Positions 16,353 to 24,625 of a stretch of DNA of 64,000 nt are shown in pieces. Source of the stretch: Nocardia suismassiliense (GTDB lineage Bacteria > Actinomycetota > Actinomycetes > Mycobacteriales > Mycobacteriaceae); the NCBI RefSeq assembly GCF_900269665.1, contig NZ_LT985361.1:6702649-6766648 (forward strand), read 5' to 3'. Both the position numbers and the translations under genes were made by a program. Position 1 is the stretch's first letter. Every line of letters begins with the position of its first letter. The notes below the pieces were generated by a model. That model ran no database searches. It was not told the origin of the DNA and was given only the letters and a program-made list of their open reading frames with translations.

Positions 16353-17699
16353 ATGATGGCTCAGGAAGCCAGAATCGACGTCAAAACGCTATTACAGAAG
16401 GCGACAGGGGATCTGTCCGCGCCCGAACTGTACGACCTGGCGCGGATCGCCGAATCGGGACCGTGGTTCGGCACCCCGACCATCAGATCCGCGGAGTCTC
16501 CGCGCCCGCCGGACTACGAGTGGCCGCTCGTGTCCCAGCATCCGTACCTGGGGAAATACGGTAAGGGCACCGCATCGGTCCATCTGGCGAACGGGCACGA
16601 CCGGCTGGTCAACCCGATGATCTTCGCCGACGGCTTCAGTTACGGCCCCAGCGATCTCGACGCACTGTGGCAATGGTTCAACGAGCCCTACTCCGACGCG
16701 GGTGAGCGACTGTTCGACCAGCTGCTCGCCTCGGGTATCGACATCGTGCTGCTCGGCTTCGACATCCGCCACGACTACCTCCAGGTCAACGCGGGTGTCG
16801 CACGGGCATGCATCGGCAAGGTCATCGCCGAGCGGCAGGGCAACAATCCGCTGATCACCGGCGGGGTGAGCATGGGTGGCCTGGTCACCCGCTACGCGCT
16901 CGCCGCCATGGAACGCGACGACGAGGACCATCAGACCGAGACCTATCTGTCCTGGGACTCGCCGCACAACGGGGCGTGGATCCCGCTGATCCTGCAGCAG
17001 ATGGCCTACTTCTTCGAGTTCTTCGAGGCGCTCACGCCGGGTAAGGCGAGCAAGGCGAGCCTGATCCGCAGCCCGGCGGCCCAGCAGTTGCTGTGGGCGT
17101 GGGTCGAGGACGCGCGGTATTCGGGGCCGGTCGCCACCGCGTCGCCGCTGCGCGCCCAATTCGTCCAGGAGCTGGCCGAACTCGGCGGCTTCCCGCAACG
17201 GCCGGTGCGACTCGGCGTGGCGAACGGCCGCGGGGACGGGCAAGGTCCCGCGCTACAGCCCGGCGAGGTGGTGTTCGACAAGAAGTTCCTCGGCGGCATC
17301 GTCGGCAGCGCCACCGCGCGCTACCAGCCTGCCTTCGGCGAGCAGCAGCCGGTCGGCGGCATGCATCTCGGCCTGACCTCCCGCACCTCGACGACCACCG
17401 CGGTCGCGCCGTTCGACGGTGCGCCCGGTGGCATGCTCGATTCGTTCGGCCAGGTCGCCACGACCCTGGGGGTCGAGCTGGAGGAGATGAAACGCTGGAG
17501 TTGCTTCGTCCCGTCGGTCAGCGCGGTCGCGCTGGACTTCGACCCGATGACCTGGGAGGTCGAGCTGGACCAGGATCTGCGCAAGGTGACGGCCGAGCAC
17601 ACCATGCTCACCGAGTTCTGTTGCAACGCAATAAATACCGAGCACTCGGCGGTAACTCCGACGCTGGCGGAGTGGGTGCTTCGTAAGATCGCGAAATAG
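16353..17699 (+). CDS. Alpha/beta-hydrolase, lipase/esterase-like
   Basis: A 448-aa protein with an alpha/beta-hydrolase core. The nucleophile elbow GVSMGGL (GxSxG) lies at about residues 172-178, preceded by strand-like FDIRHDYLQVN and followed by YLSWDSPHNG. The likely catalytic acid and His lie further on; GGMHLGL is a candidate for the His. No signal peptide is clear. The start ATG at 16353 has AAGGGGAAG upstream; the second ATG at 16356 is equally possible. The longer frame from 16215 lacks a ribosome-binding site. It is flanked by yajC (divergent) and a monooxygenase (convergent), with no operon. Substrate unknown. Confidence 0.75.
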   Translation: MMAQEARIDVKTLLQKATGDLSAPELYDLARIAESGPWFGTPTIRSAESPRPPDYEWPLVSQHPYLGKYGKGTASVHLANGHDRLVNPMIFADGFSYGPSDLDALWQWFNEPYSDAGERLFDQLLASGIDIVLLGFDIRHDYLQVNAGVARACIGKVIAERQGNNPLITGGVSMGGLVTRYALAAMERDDEDHQTETYLSWDSPHNGAWIPLILQQMAYFFEFFEALTPGKASKASLIRSPAAQQLLWAWVEDARYSGPVATASPLRAQFVQELAELGGFPQRPVRLGVANGRGDGQGPALQPGEVVFDKKFLGGIVGSATARYQPAFGEQQPVGGMHLGLTSRTSTTTAVAPFDGAPGGMLDSFGQVATTLGVELEEMKRWSCFVPSVSAVALDFDPMTWEVELDQDLRKVTAEHTMLTEFCCNAINTEHSAVTPTLAEWVLRKIAK

Positions 17700-17707
17700 C
17701 GCGGTGC

Positions 17708-17734
17708 GCCCCGCCGGTGTGGGTCCGGCGGGGC
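17708..17734. terminator. Hairpin between convergent hydrolase and monooxygenase genes
   Basis: Perfect 10-bp GC-rich arms (17708-17717 and 17725-17734) with a seven-base loop lie between the two stop codons. It probably ends transcription from both sides. Confidence 0.7.
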
Positions 17735-17756
17735 TTGCGTTACCTCGTACCTCGAC

Positions 17757-19247
17757 TCAGGCGGACTTGCCGTACACGTAGTCGTCGAGCGGGAAGCTGA
17801 CCGCTTCACGGTGCGCGGCGAGGGTGCTGGTCGGGCGCAGCAGCGCGGCCTCGCCGTGCGGGTTGAAGTAGTAGCTGCGCGCGGTCGAGCAGTCGCCGCC
17901 GTAGAAGACGGAGGTGCCGAGCTTGTCGGTGACCTTGTCCAGGAAGCCCGCGTTGGCCGCCTCGGTCACCTCGAAGGTCTGCTCGCCGCGGCGGAACAGC
18001 TCGCCGAAGAGCCGCCCCATGTGCTTCATCTGCGCCTCGATGGTGGTGAAGTACGACAGGCCGCTGTAGGAGTACGGGCTGTTGAGGCTCAGGAAGTTCG
18101 GGAACTTCGGCACGGTGATGCCCTCGTAGGCCTGGAAACGGTTGTCCCGCCAGAACTTTCCGAGGTTGACGCCGTCGCGGCCGATGATCTCGATGGCCGG
18201 GAAGTTCACGTCCCACAGGTTGAAACCGGTAGCCAGGATCAGCGTATCGATCTCGGTCTTGTGGCCGTCGGCGGTGACGATGCCGTCGGGCTCGACGCGC
18301 TCGATCGAGTTGGTCTCCAGGCGCACGTGCGGCTGGTTGAACGTGCGGAAGTAGGTGTTGGAGAAGGTCGGTCGCTTGCAGCCGAAGTCGTAGTGCGGCG
18401 TGAGCTGCTTGCGAGTCTCCTTGTCGCGCACCGAGGCCCGCAGGTGCGCCTTGGCGAGCACGCCCGCGGCCTTGTTCAACGGCTTGGCCTGCGTGTAGTG
18501 CAGAACGCCGACGACCATGAGGGCCTCGAGCAGGCTGGTGTTGAACAGCCGCGCGGCCTTCTGGGTGACGGGCACCCGGTCGAACAGCTTCTGCACCGGC
18601 GCGGGGATAGCCGCGTCGATCTTCGGCACCACCCAGATCGGGGTGCGCTGAAAGACGGTGAGCGCCTGCGCCTTCTTGGCCACCTCGGGCACCAGCTGCA
18701 CCGCGGTGGCGCCGGTCCCGATGATCGCCGCCTTGCGACCGGTGAGGTCGAAATCGTCCTCCCACGCGGTGGTGTGGATGATCTTGCCCTGGAACGAGTC
18801 GATGCCGGGGAACGGCGGGGTGTAGGGCTGGGACAGGAAGCCCGTCGCAGTGAGCAGGTAACGGCCCGTGAGGGTTTCACCGCCCGCGATCGAGACCACC
18901 CAGTGCTGGTGCTCTTCGTCCCAGCGCGCACCGTCGACCACCGTGCCGAAGCGCATCCGCCGGCGCAGGCCGTACTTGTCGGCGACGTGTTTCGCGTACT
19001 TCTTCAGCTCCGCGCCCGGCGCGAACAGCCGCGTCCAGTACGGGTTCGGCTCGAAGGAGTACGAGTAGGTCACCGAGGCGATGTCGACCGCGAGGCCGGG
19101 GTAATGGTTGACGTGCCAGGTGCCGCCCAGGTCGTCCTCGCGATCGAGGATGACGTAGTTGCTCAGGCCGAGCCGATCGAGCTCGATGCCCGCCCCCATG
19201 CCACCGAATCCCGCTCCGACCACGACCGCGTCGTACTGAGGCGCCAC
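17757..19247 (-). CDS. Flavin-containing (Baeyer-Villiger type) monooxygenase
   Basis: A 496-aa FAD/NADPH monooxygenase. The first dinucleotide-binding motif GAGFGGMGAG is at 11-20. The Baeyer-Villiger fingerprint FxGxxxHxxxW appears as FQGKIIHTTAW at 152-162, and a second Rossmann motif IGTGATA follows at about 175. The GTG at 19247 has GGAGG at six bases; the upstream extension is not protein-like. Such enzymes insert oxygen next to ketones of steroids, cyclic ketones or lipids. It diverges from a TetR regulator across a 78-bp gap with two palindromes, so it is probably substrate-induced. Confidence 0.9.
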   Translation of the reverse strand: MAPQYDAVVVGAGFGGMGAGIELDRLGLSNYVILDREDDLGGTWHVNHYPGLAVDIASVTYSYSFEPNPYWTRLFAPGAELKKYAKHVADKYGLRRRMRFGTVVDGARWDEEHQHWVVSIAGGETLTGRYLLTATGFLSQPYTPPFPGIDSFQGKIIHTTAWEDDFDLTGRKAAIIGTGATAVQLVPEVAKKAQALTVFQRTPIWVVPKIDAAIPAPVQKLFDRVPVTQKAARLFNTSLLEALMVVGVLHYTQAKPLNKAAGVLAKAHLRASVRDKETRKQLTPHYDFGCKRPTFSNTYFRTFNQPHVRLETNSIERVEPDGIVTADGHKTEIDTLILATGFNLWDVNFPAIEIIGRDGVNLGKFWRDNRFQAYEGITVPKFPNFLSLNSPYSYSGLSYFTTIEAQMKHMGRLFGELFRRGEQTFEVTEAANAGFLDKVTDKLGTSVFYGGDCSTARSYYFNPHGEAALLRPTSTLAAHREAVSFPLDDYVYGKSA

Positions 19248-19263
19248 TCCGAACCTCCAAGTA

Positions 19264-19297
19264 TGTGAACCGTTTATCACAGAATGACACATCATTC
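19264..19297. promoter_or_regulatory. Two adjacent dyads in the monooxygenase/TetR gap
   Basis: TGTGA-N8-TCACA (19264-19281) is followed at once by GAATGA-N4-TCATTC (19282-19297). Both sit between the divergent starts at 19247 and 19326. The second, with perfect 6-bp arms, is the better TetR operator candidate. Confidence 0.5.
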
Positions 19298-19325
19298 CGT
19301 TTGTGACGACTGTATCATCGGGGTC

Positions 19326-19949
19326 GTGACGAAGCCATTGACGCGTGCCGAGCGACGTAAAGCCGAGCTCCGGCAAGAGATCATCGACACCGCGTTCGTC
19401 TGCTTCGCGGAGAAGGGCTATCACGGCACCGGGATCGCCGATATCGCCGGTCATCTCGGCATCGGGCACGGCACCTTCTACCGGTACTTCAGCAACAAGC
19501 GCGACATCATCGACCACGTCATCGATGACCTGTCCGCCAAGATCATCGACACCCTCGGCACCGAGAACGCCCCCGACGCCGCCACCACGCTGGACGAATA
19601 CCGCGCGCAGACCGATCGGATCGGCCAGGCGCTCACGCACATCCTGATGGACGACCGCCGGGTCGCGCAGTTGCTGCTCGTGCACGCGCCCGGCATCGAC
19701 GACGAGCTGACCGCGCGCCTCTACGGCCTGCTCGACATGGCCGACGCGCTGACCGCCGGCTACCTGGAGCACGGCGTCGAACACGGTTATCTACGAGCGG
19801 ATCTGGACACGGTCAACACCGCGCGGGCGGTCACCGGCATGCTGCTGGCCGGCATCATGCACGGCCTTCGCGACACCGACAAAAGCTCCATCCAAGGCCT
19901 CAACGAGGCCATCCGGCGGCTGCTGATCGACGGTGTCCGCAAGGACTGA
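19326..19949 (+). CDS. TetR family regulator
   Basis: A 207-aa TetR regulator. The HTH (GTGIADIAGHLGIGHGTFYR) is in the first 65 residues, followed by a TetR_C ligand domain with HAPGIDDELTARLYGL. The GTG at 19326 is chosen because family members start just before LTRAERRKAELRQEI; the ATG at 19284 would translate through the operator-like dyad. It probably represses the divergent Baeyer-Villiger monooxygenase. Confidence 0.87.
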   Translation: MTKPLTRAERRKAELRQEIIDTAFVCFAEKGYHGTGIADIAGHLGIGHGTFYRYFSNKRDIIDHVIDDLSAKIIDTLGTENAPDAATTLDEYRAQTDRIGQALTHILMDDRRVAQLLLVHAPGIDDELTARLYGLLDMADALTAGYLEHGVEHGYLRADLDTVNTARAVTGMLLAGIMHGLRDTDKSSIQGLNEAIRRLLIDGVRKD

Positions 19950-19961
19950 GCAAATCGATAA

Positions 19962-20025
19962 GCCCCCTGACGGCGTTCGCGGCGTTAAGGTGTGGGAACT
20001 GTTCCGACGCTGTCCGCCAGGGGGC
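19962..20025 (+). terminator. Near-perfect inverted repeat after the TetR gene
   Basis: GCCCCCTGACGG (19962-19973) pairs with CCGCCAGGGGGC (20014-20025) with one mismatch, across 40 bases. It begins 13 bases after the TetR stop and could be its terminator. Confidence 0.4.
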
Positions 20026-20098
20026 GCTCGTGGTCGCAAGAGACCAGGGAGTACGAAAAATCCACATTCCCACGGACCGGCGTACCGGGCCTGACAGA

Positions 20099-20698
20099 AT
20101 GTCGCCCGTGACCCCCGAGGATGTGAGCCGGATCAGTTTCGCGACACCACCATTCGGGCAGCGTGGCTACCACGCGGACGAAGTGGACGCCTTCCTCGAC
20201 CTCGTCGCCGCGACCATGGCCGGGCGGGGTGCGCTCGCCGCCGACGATCTACGGCACGTCACCTTCGACGCACCGCGGCCCGGCGGGCGCGGATATCGCG
20301 CCGACCAGGTCGACGAATATTTGGATCGGGTGCGCGTCGAGTTGGAGAACCGGCAGCGCGGGGTGCGGCCCGCACCGGCCGGGAACGGGCAGTCGATGCT
20401 CACTCCGGACGATGTGCAGCGGATGCGGTTCACCCCCTCGCCGGTCGGGCGGCGCGGATACCACGACGAAGAGGTCGACGCGTTCCTCGATCTGGTCGCG
20501 GCCACCCTCGCGCACGGCGGGCCGGGCAGTCTGACCGTCGCCGATGTGCGCTCGGTGCGGTTCACCGAGGCGCGGCTGGGCACGCGCGGATACTCGCGCG
20601 AAGAAGTGGACGCGTTCCTGGATCTGGTGGTGACAGCGCTCGAGCGTGCCGAGCATCAGCATCATCGGTGGACGTTGCACCGGGACGTCGGCGACTAG
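20099..20698 (+). CDS. DivIVA-domain repeat protein
   Basis: A 199-aa protein made of four tandem copies of the N-terminal DivIVA motif. Each reads roughly (T/A)xxDVxxxxF...GxRGYxxxEVDxFLD and repeats about every 40-55 residues. Unlike Wag31/DivIVA it lacks a long coiled coil. The motif binds curved or polar membrane in DivIVA, so a peripheral membrane scaffold role is an inference. The ATG at 20099 is used because the repeat begins there; the frame is open from 20030. It is convergent with ruvB, with a 38-bp gap. Confidence 0.82.
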   Translation: MSPVTPEDVSRISFATPPFGQRGYHADEVDAFLDLVAATMAGRGALAADDLRHVTFDAPRPGGRGYRADQVDEYLDRVRVELENRQRGVRPAPAGNGQSMLTPDDVQRMRFTPSPVGRRGYHDEEVDAFLDLVAATLAHGGPGSLTVADVRSVRFTEARLGTRGYSREEVDAFLDLVVTALERAEHQHHRWTLHRDVGD

Positions 20699-20736
20699 GT
20701 TCGGCCTACCTTCACGAGGCGGCTTGTCGCGCGACG

Positions 20737-21816
20737 TTATTCGAACAAGTCCAGGGTGGGCTGCGGATCGCGCCCGCGAACTTCGATGGAGCCGAAGACC
20801 AGGTCGGGTGGCGGCACGAGACCGAGGTGTTCCCAGGCGGCGGCGGTAGCCACGCGCCCACGCGGGGTGCGGGCGACCATTCCGGCGCGCACGAGGAACG
20901 GCTCGCACACCTCCTCGACGGTGGCGGCCTCCTCCCCCACGGCTACCGCGAGGGTGGATACACCGACCGGACCGCCGCCGAAACTTCGTACCAGCGCGGC
21001 GAGTACGGCACGGTCGAGGCGATCCAGACCGAGCACGTCGACGTCGTACACCTCGAGCGCCGCCCGCGCGATGGGCAAGGTGATCACCCCGTCGGCGCGG
21101 ACCTCCGCGTAATCGCGGACGCGACGCAGCAGCCGGTTCGCGATGCGTGGCGTGCCACGGGACCGGCCCGCGATCTCCGCGGCGGCCTCGCGATCGATCT
21201 GCACGCCGAGGATCTGCGCCGAACGCAGCAGGATGAGCAGCAGCTCGTCGGGGTCGTAGAAGTCCATGTGCCCGGTGAAACCGAAACGGTCACGCAGCGG
21301 GCCGGTCAGCGCACCGGACCGGGTGGTGGCTCCGACCAGGGTGAACGGGGCAATATCGAGCGGGATCGAGGTGGCGCCCGGGCCTTTGCCGACGACCACG
21401 TCGACGCGGAAGTCCTCCATCGCCAGGTAGAGCATTTCCTCGGCGGGGCGGGCGATTCGGTGGATCTCGTCGATGAACAGCACGTCGCCGTCGACCAGGT
21501 TGCTGAGCATGGCCGCGAGATCACCGGCCCGTTCCAGCGCGGGACCGGAGGTGATGCGCAACGCGGTGCCGAGCTCGCCGGCGATGATCATCGCCATGCT
21601 GGTCTTGCCCAGGCCGGGCGGGCCGGACAGCAGCACGTGATCCGGGGTGCCGCCGCGCTGTTTGGCGCCGCGCAGCACCAGCGCGAGCTGTTCGCGGACG
21701 CGCGGCTGGCCGATGAAGTCGTCGAGCGACTTCGGGCGCAGGCTGGCCTCGATCTCGCCGTCGGACTTCAAATAGCTCGGCGTGACCTGGGATTCGTCTG
21801 ATTCTTCGTAATCCAT
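20737..21816 (-). CDS. ruvB: Holliday junction branch-migration helicase RuvB
   Basis: A 359-aa AAA+ motor that drives branch migration with RuvA. It has Walker A GPPGLGKTSMA, Walker B LFIDEIHR, sensor 1 LVGATTRSGALTGPLRDRFG and a C-terminal winged helix (GRVATAAAWEHLGL). The N-terminal block LRPKSLDDFIGQ is typical. It starts 6 bp after ruvA in a ruvC-ruvA-ruvB operon. Confidence 0.97.
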   Translation of the reverse strand: MDYEESDESQVTPSYLKSDGEIEASLRPKSLDDFIGQPRVREQLALVLRGAKQRGGTPDHVLLSGPPGLGKTSMAMIIAGELGTALRITSGPALERAGDLAAMLSNLVDGDVLFIDEIHRIARPAEEMLYLAMEDFRVDVVVGKGPGATSIPLDIAPFTLVGATTRSGALTGPLRDRFGFTGHMDFYDPDELLLILLRSAQILGVQIDREAAAEIAGRSRGTPRIANRLLRRVRDYAEVRADGVITLPIARAALEVYDVDVLGLDRLDRAVLAALVRSFGGGPVGVSTLAVAVGEEAATVEEVCEPFLVRAGMVARTPRGRVATAAAWEHLGLVPPPDLVFGSIEVRGRDPQPTLDLFE

Positions 21817-21822
21817 GCGGTA

Positions 21823-22425
21823 TTACCGATTCTTGCCGAGCAGGTTGAGGGCGGCTCGCAATCCTACCGAGGTGTCGGCGGCGGGCTGTTCGGCGAGCAC
21901 CGCGTCGATGGCCTGCTCGGCCTGCTTGGCCGGGAAACCGAGGCCGGTGAGCGCCTCCACCACCTGCTCGCGCACCGGCGTGATGACCGGGGTGGGCGTG
22001 CCGGGCGGACCGGATTGCACCGGAACGAGATTCACCTTGTCGCGCAGCTCGACCACCATGCGCTCGGCGCCACGTTTGCCGATGCCGGGCACCCGGGTGA
22101 GCGCGGCGACATTGCTCTCGGCGAGCGCCTTGCGCAGCGCCTCGGGCTCGAGCACCGCGAGGACCGCCATGGCGAGGCGGGGGCCGACGCCGGACACCGT
22201 TTGCAGCAGACCGAACAGGTCGCGCGCCTCGGTGTCGGCGAAACCGTACAGCGTCATCGAGTCCTCGCGCACGATCATCGCGGTGTACAGCCGGGTTTCC
22301 TCGCCGCGGGTCAGCGTGGACAGCGTCGCGGGGGTCACGTTGAGCCGGTAACCGATGCCCGCCGCCTCGATCACCGTGTGGTCGAGGGCGATCTCCAGCA
22401 CCTCACCGCGTACCGACGCGATCAC
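21823..22425 (-). CDS. ruvA: Holliday junction-binding protein RuvA
   Basis: A 200-aa RuvA. The GTG at 22425 overlaps the ruvC stop by four bases (GTGA). An N-terminal OB fold (VRGEVLEIALDHTVIEAAGIGY) is followed by helix-hairpin-helix motifs (LQTVSGVGPRLAMAVL and LTRVPGIGKRGAERMVVEL). The C-terminal domain for RuvB contact has LTGLGFPAKQAEQAID. It forms the tetramer that holds the junction open for RuvB. Confidence 0.96.
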   Translation of the reverse strand: MIASVRGEVLEIALDHTVIEAAGIGYRLNVTPATLSTLTRGEETRLYTAMIVREDSMTLYGFADTEARDLFGLLQTVSGVGPRLAMAVLAVLEPEALRKALAESNVAALTRVPGIGKRGAERMVVELRDKVNLVPVQSGPPGTPTPVITPVREQVVEALTGLGFPAKQAEQAIDAVLAEQPAADTSVGLRAALNLLGKNR

Positions 22426-22991
22426 CTCTGTACCGCCTTCCGTTGTTCGGCAAGCCGTTCGGCGTACTTGCGTTGCGCCTCGGCCGCTTGGGCTTCGGCC
22501 TTGGCCATGCGCTCGATCAGCGGCGCCCGCCAACAATGGCAGATGGCCAGCGCGAGCGCATCCGCCGCGTCGGCGGGTTTGGGCGCGACCTGCAAACCGA
22601 GGATCCGGGTGACCATCGCGGTGACCTGGGCCTTGTCCGCGGTGCCGTTGCCGGTGACCGAGGCCTTCACCTCGCTGGGCGTGTGGAAGGCGACCGGGAT
22701 GCCGCGGCGCGCGGCCGCGAGCGCGATCACGCCACCGGCCTGCGCGGTGCCCATCGCGGTCCGCACATTGTGCTGGGCGAAGACGCGTTCGATGGCGACG
22801 GCCGCCGGTTGGTGGGTGTCCATCCAGAGTTCGGCGGCGTCGGAGACCTGGAGTAGTCGCTGGGCGAGGTCCATGTCGGGCGGGGTGCGGACCACGTCGA
22901 CGGCGATCGCGGTCACCTTACGACCGATGCCGCCCTCGACCATGCTGAGGCCGCACCGGGTGAGCCCGGGGTCGACGCCCATCACCCGCAC
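22422..22991 (-). CDS. ruvC: Holliday junction resolvase RuvC
   Basis: A 189-aa endonuclease. The first catalytic Asp is in VMGVDPGLTRCG at the N-terminus, Glu in AVAIERVFAQ, and further acids in DAADALALAICH. The GTG at 22991 has GAGAGGGG upstream, matching the usual start just before RVMGVDPG; the frame's first ATG at 23018 is too far upstream. It is the first gene of ruvCAB. In mycobacteria yebC lies a few genes upstream; here about 3.9 kb of other genes separates them. Confidence 0.95.
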   Translation of the reverse strand: MRVMGVDPGLTRCGLSMVEGGIGRKVTAIAVDVVRTPPDMDLAQRLLQVSDAAELWMDTHQPAAVAIERVFAQHNVRTAMGTAQAGGVIALAAARRGIPVAFHTPSEVKASVTGNGTADKAQVTAMVTRILGLQVAPKPADAADALALAICHCWRAPLIERMAKAEAQAAEAQRKYAERLAEQRKAVQR

Positions 22992-23081
22992 GAAAACCCC
23001 TCTCGCAGACACGAACAACTGTTCGAGAGTCTAGCGGAGGCAGGGTCTTTCGCGGTCCAGCGACACGGGGTGCAGCCTGGC

Positions 23082-23510
23082 TCAGGACGCTACCGGGAAC
23101 CCGAGCAGTTCCGGTTTGGTCGCGCGAGCCGCCCATTCGCGCGCCGGATCGTTGACGAGTCGGCGCGCTCGAAGGTCCAGCAGCCCACTGACATTGATCA
23201 CCGTGGCCGCCACCTCGCCGTCCGCGCGGGTCAAAATCTGTTCGACACGGTAGGTCTTGCCGGTCCCCCACAACCACACGCAGGACACGTCGACCGCGTC
23301 ACCGCCGCGCAGCTCGCGATGGAACTTGATCGTGGTTTCCAGATTCACCGGCCCGAATCCGTCCGCGATCAGCTCGTCGACCGAGATCCCCGCCGCCTGG
23401 ACACAGGCGAAACGCGAGTGGTCGGCGAACTGGTGATAGGCCGCGCCGGTGACATGGAGCTGCGGATCGAGATCGGAAATCCGGACTTCGATGCGAGTAC
23501 TGAACGACAC
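23082..23510 (-). CDS. Hotdog-fold acyl-CoA thioesterase
   Basis: A 142-aa 4HBT-type thioesterase. The motif DLDPQLHVTGAAYHQFADHSR near the N-terminus has the catalytic-acid and His pattern of the FadM/YbgC group. FHRELRGGDAVDVSCVW and a C-terminal hotdog strand follow. The start is uncertain: I use GTG 23510 because it gives normal family length; GTG 23534 is the alternative. Neither has a good ribosome-binding site. The gene lies just upstream of ruvC but 90 bp away, so an operon link is doubtful. Confidence 0.72.
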   Translation of the reverse strand: MSFSTRIEVRISDLDPQLHVTGAAYHQFADHSRFACVQAAGISVDELIADGFGPVNLETTIKFHRELRGGDAVDVSCVWLWGTGKTYRVEQILTRADGEVAATVINVSGLLDLRARRLVNDPAREWAARATKPELLGFPVAS

Positions 23511-23592
23511 GACGCCGACTATGCCAGCGCCCACCGACAACTTTCGCCGTGCGATTACGAGCCACGGATGCGGATCGCGCGTCGGTCCGGCG

Positions 23593-24555
23593 TCAGGCCG
23601 GGGCGAGGGTTTGGGCAAAGGTGCGGCGGTAGGCCTGCGGGGAAACGCCGATCGCCTCGTGCAGATGCTGGCGCAGCGAGGTGCCGGTGGCGAAGCCGAC
23701 TTCACCGGCGATGCGGTCGACCGTCATATCGGTCGATTCGAGCAGGTGGCGGGCACGGAACAGTCGCTGCTGGATCAACCAGCGGCCCGGGCTCATACCG
23801 ACCTCCTCGCTGAAGCGGCGTGCGAACGTGCGCTTGCTCATCTGGGCGCGCAGGGCGAATTCGTCCACGGTGAGCGGCAAGTGGAGGTTTTCCAGGGCCC
23901 ACTGGCGGGCCGCGGCGGTGCCCGCGGACATGGCAGGCGGCACGGGCTGCTCGATGTACTGCGCTTGCCCGCCGTCGCGCCACGGCGGCACGACGCAGCG
24001 CCGAGCCACCGAGTTGGCGACCGCACTGCCGTGATCACGGCGCACGAGATGCAGGCACACGTCGATGCCCGCCGCCGCGCCCGCGGAGGTGAGCACGTCA
24101 TCGTCGTCGACGTACAGCACATCGGGATCGAGCCGGACCCGCGGAAACGTGCGCCGGAAGAGATCGGCCTGGCGCCAGTGCGTGGTGGCCGGCCGGCCGT
24201 CGAGCAGGCCGGCCGCCGCCGCGACGAACGAGCCTGCGCAGATCGCCACGAGCCGGGCACCGGGCCGGATTCGGGCGAGCGCGTCCCGGACCGGCTGCGG
24301 CAGGGTGCCGTCGAGGGTCATCCCGATGTCGCAGGCGGGCAGGACCACGGTGTCGGCGGTGTCGAGAATGCTGCTGTCGTGCGCGACGGCGATCGAGTAG
24401 TCGGCGCTGGTGCGCACCGGTCCGCCGTCGACGGTGCAGGTGCGGATCTCGTAACGGCCGCCGGCACTGCCGAATACCCGGTTCGGGATGCCGAGTTCGA
24501 ACGGATAGACCCCGTCCAACGCCAGCACCGCCACGCGATGGACGGAAGATGTCAT
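23593..24555 (-). CDS. GlxA-type AraC regulator with DJ-1/PfpI domain
   Basis: A 320-aa regulator. The N-terminal DJ-1/PfpI-like domain (residues about 5-180) contains the elbow VAICAGSFVAAAAGLLDG with the usual Cys. The C-terminal AraC domain has two HTHs (FALRAQMSKRTFARRF and MTVDRIAGEVGFATGTSLRQ), ending PQAYRRTF. It diverges from an NADPH:quinone oxidoreductase gene. A perfect 10-bp inverted repeat spans its own start codon and the shared gap, suggesting autoregulation and control of the neighbour. Confidence 0.88.
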   Translation of the reverse strand: MTSSVHRVAVLALDGVYPFELGIPNRVFGSAGGRYEIRTCTVDGGPVRTSADYSIAVAHDSSILDTADTVVLPACDIGMTLDGTLPQPVRDALARIRPGARLVAICAGSFVAAAAGLLDGRPATTHWRQADLFRRTFPRVRLDPDVLYVDDDDVLTSAGAAAGIDVCLHLVRRDHGSAVANSVARRCVVPPWRDGGQAQYIEQPVPPAMSAGTAAARQWALENLHLPLTVDEFALRAQMSKRTFARRFSEEVGMSPGRWLIQQRLFRARHLLESTDMTVDRIAGEVGFATGTSLRQHLHEAIGVSPQAYRRTFAQTLAPA

Positions 24556-24590
24556 GGCACGATCATATCGAAGAATGGCAATCGTGCCAT
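24554..24590. promoter_or_regulatory. Inverted-repeat operator candidate, AraC / oxidoreductase gap
   Basis: ATGGCACGAT (24554-24563) and ATCGTGCCAT (24581-24590) are perfect inverted copies with a 17-bp spacer. The left arm overlaps the regulator's start codon. A shorter nested dyad (24575-24590) shares the right arm. The position fits a GlxA/AraC binding site. Confidence 0.55.
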
Positions 24591-24625
24591 TTCCTGACTC
24601 GTTCCAGCGCAGCAGACTCGACGAC

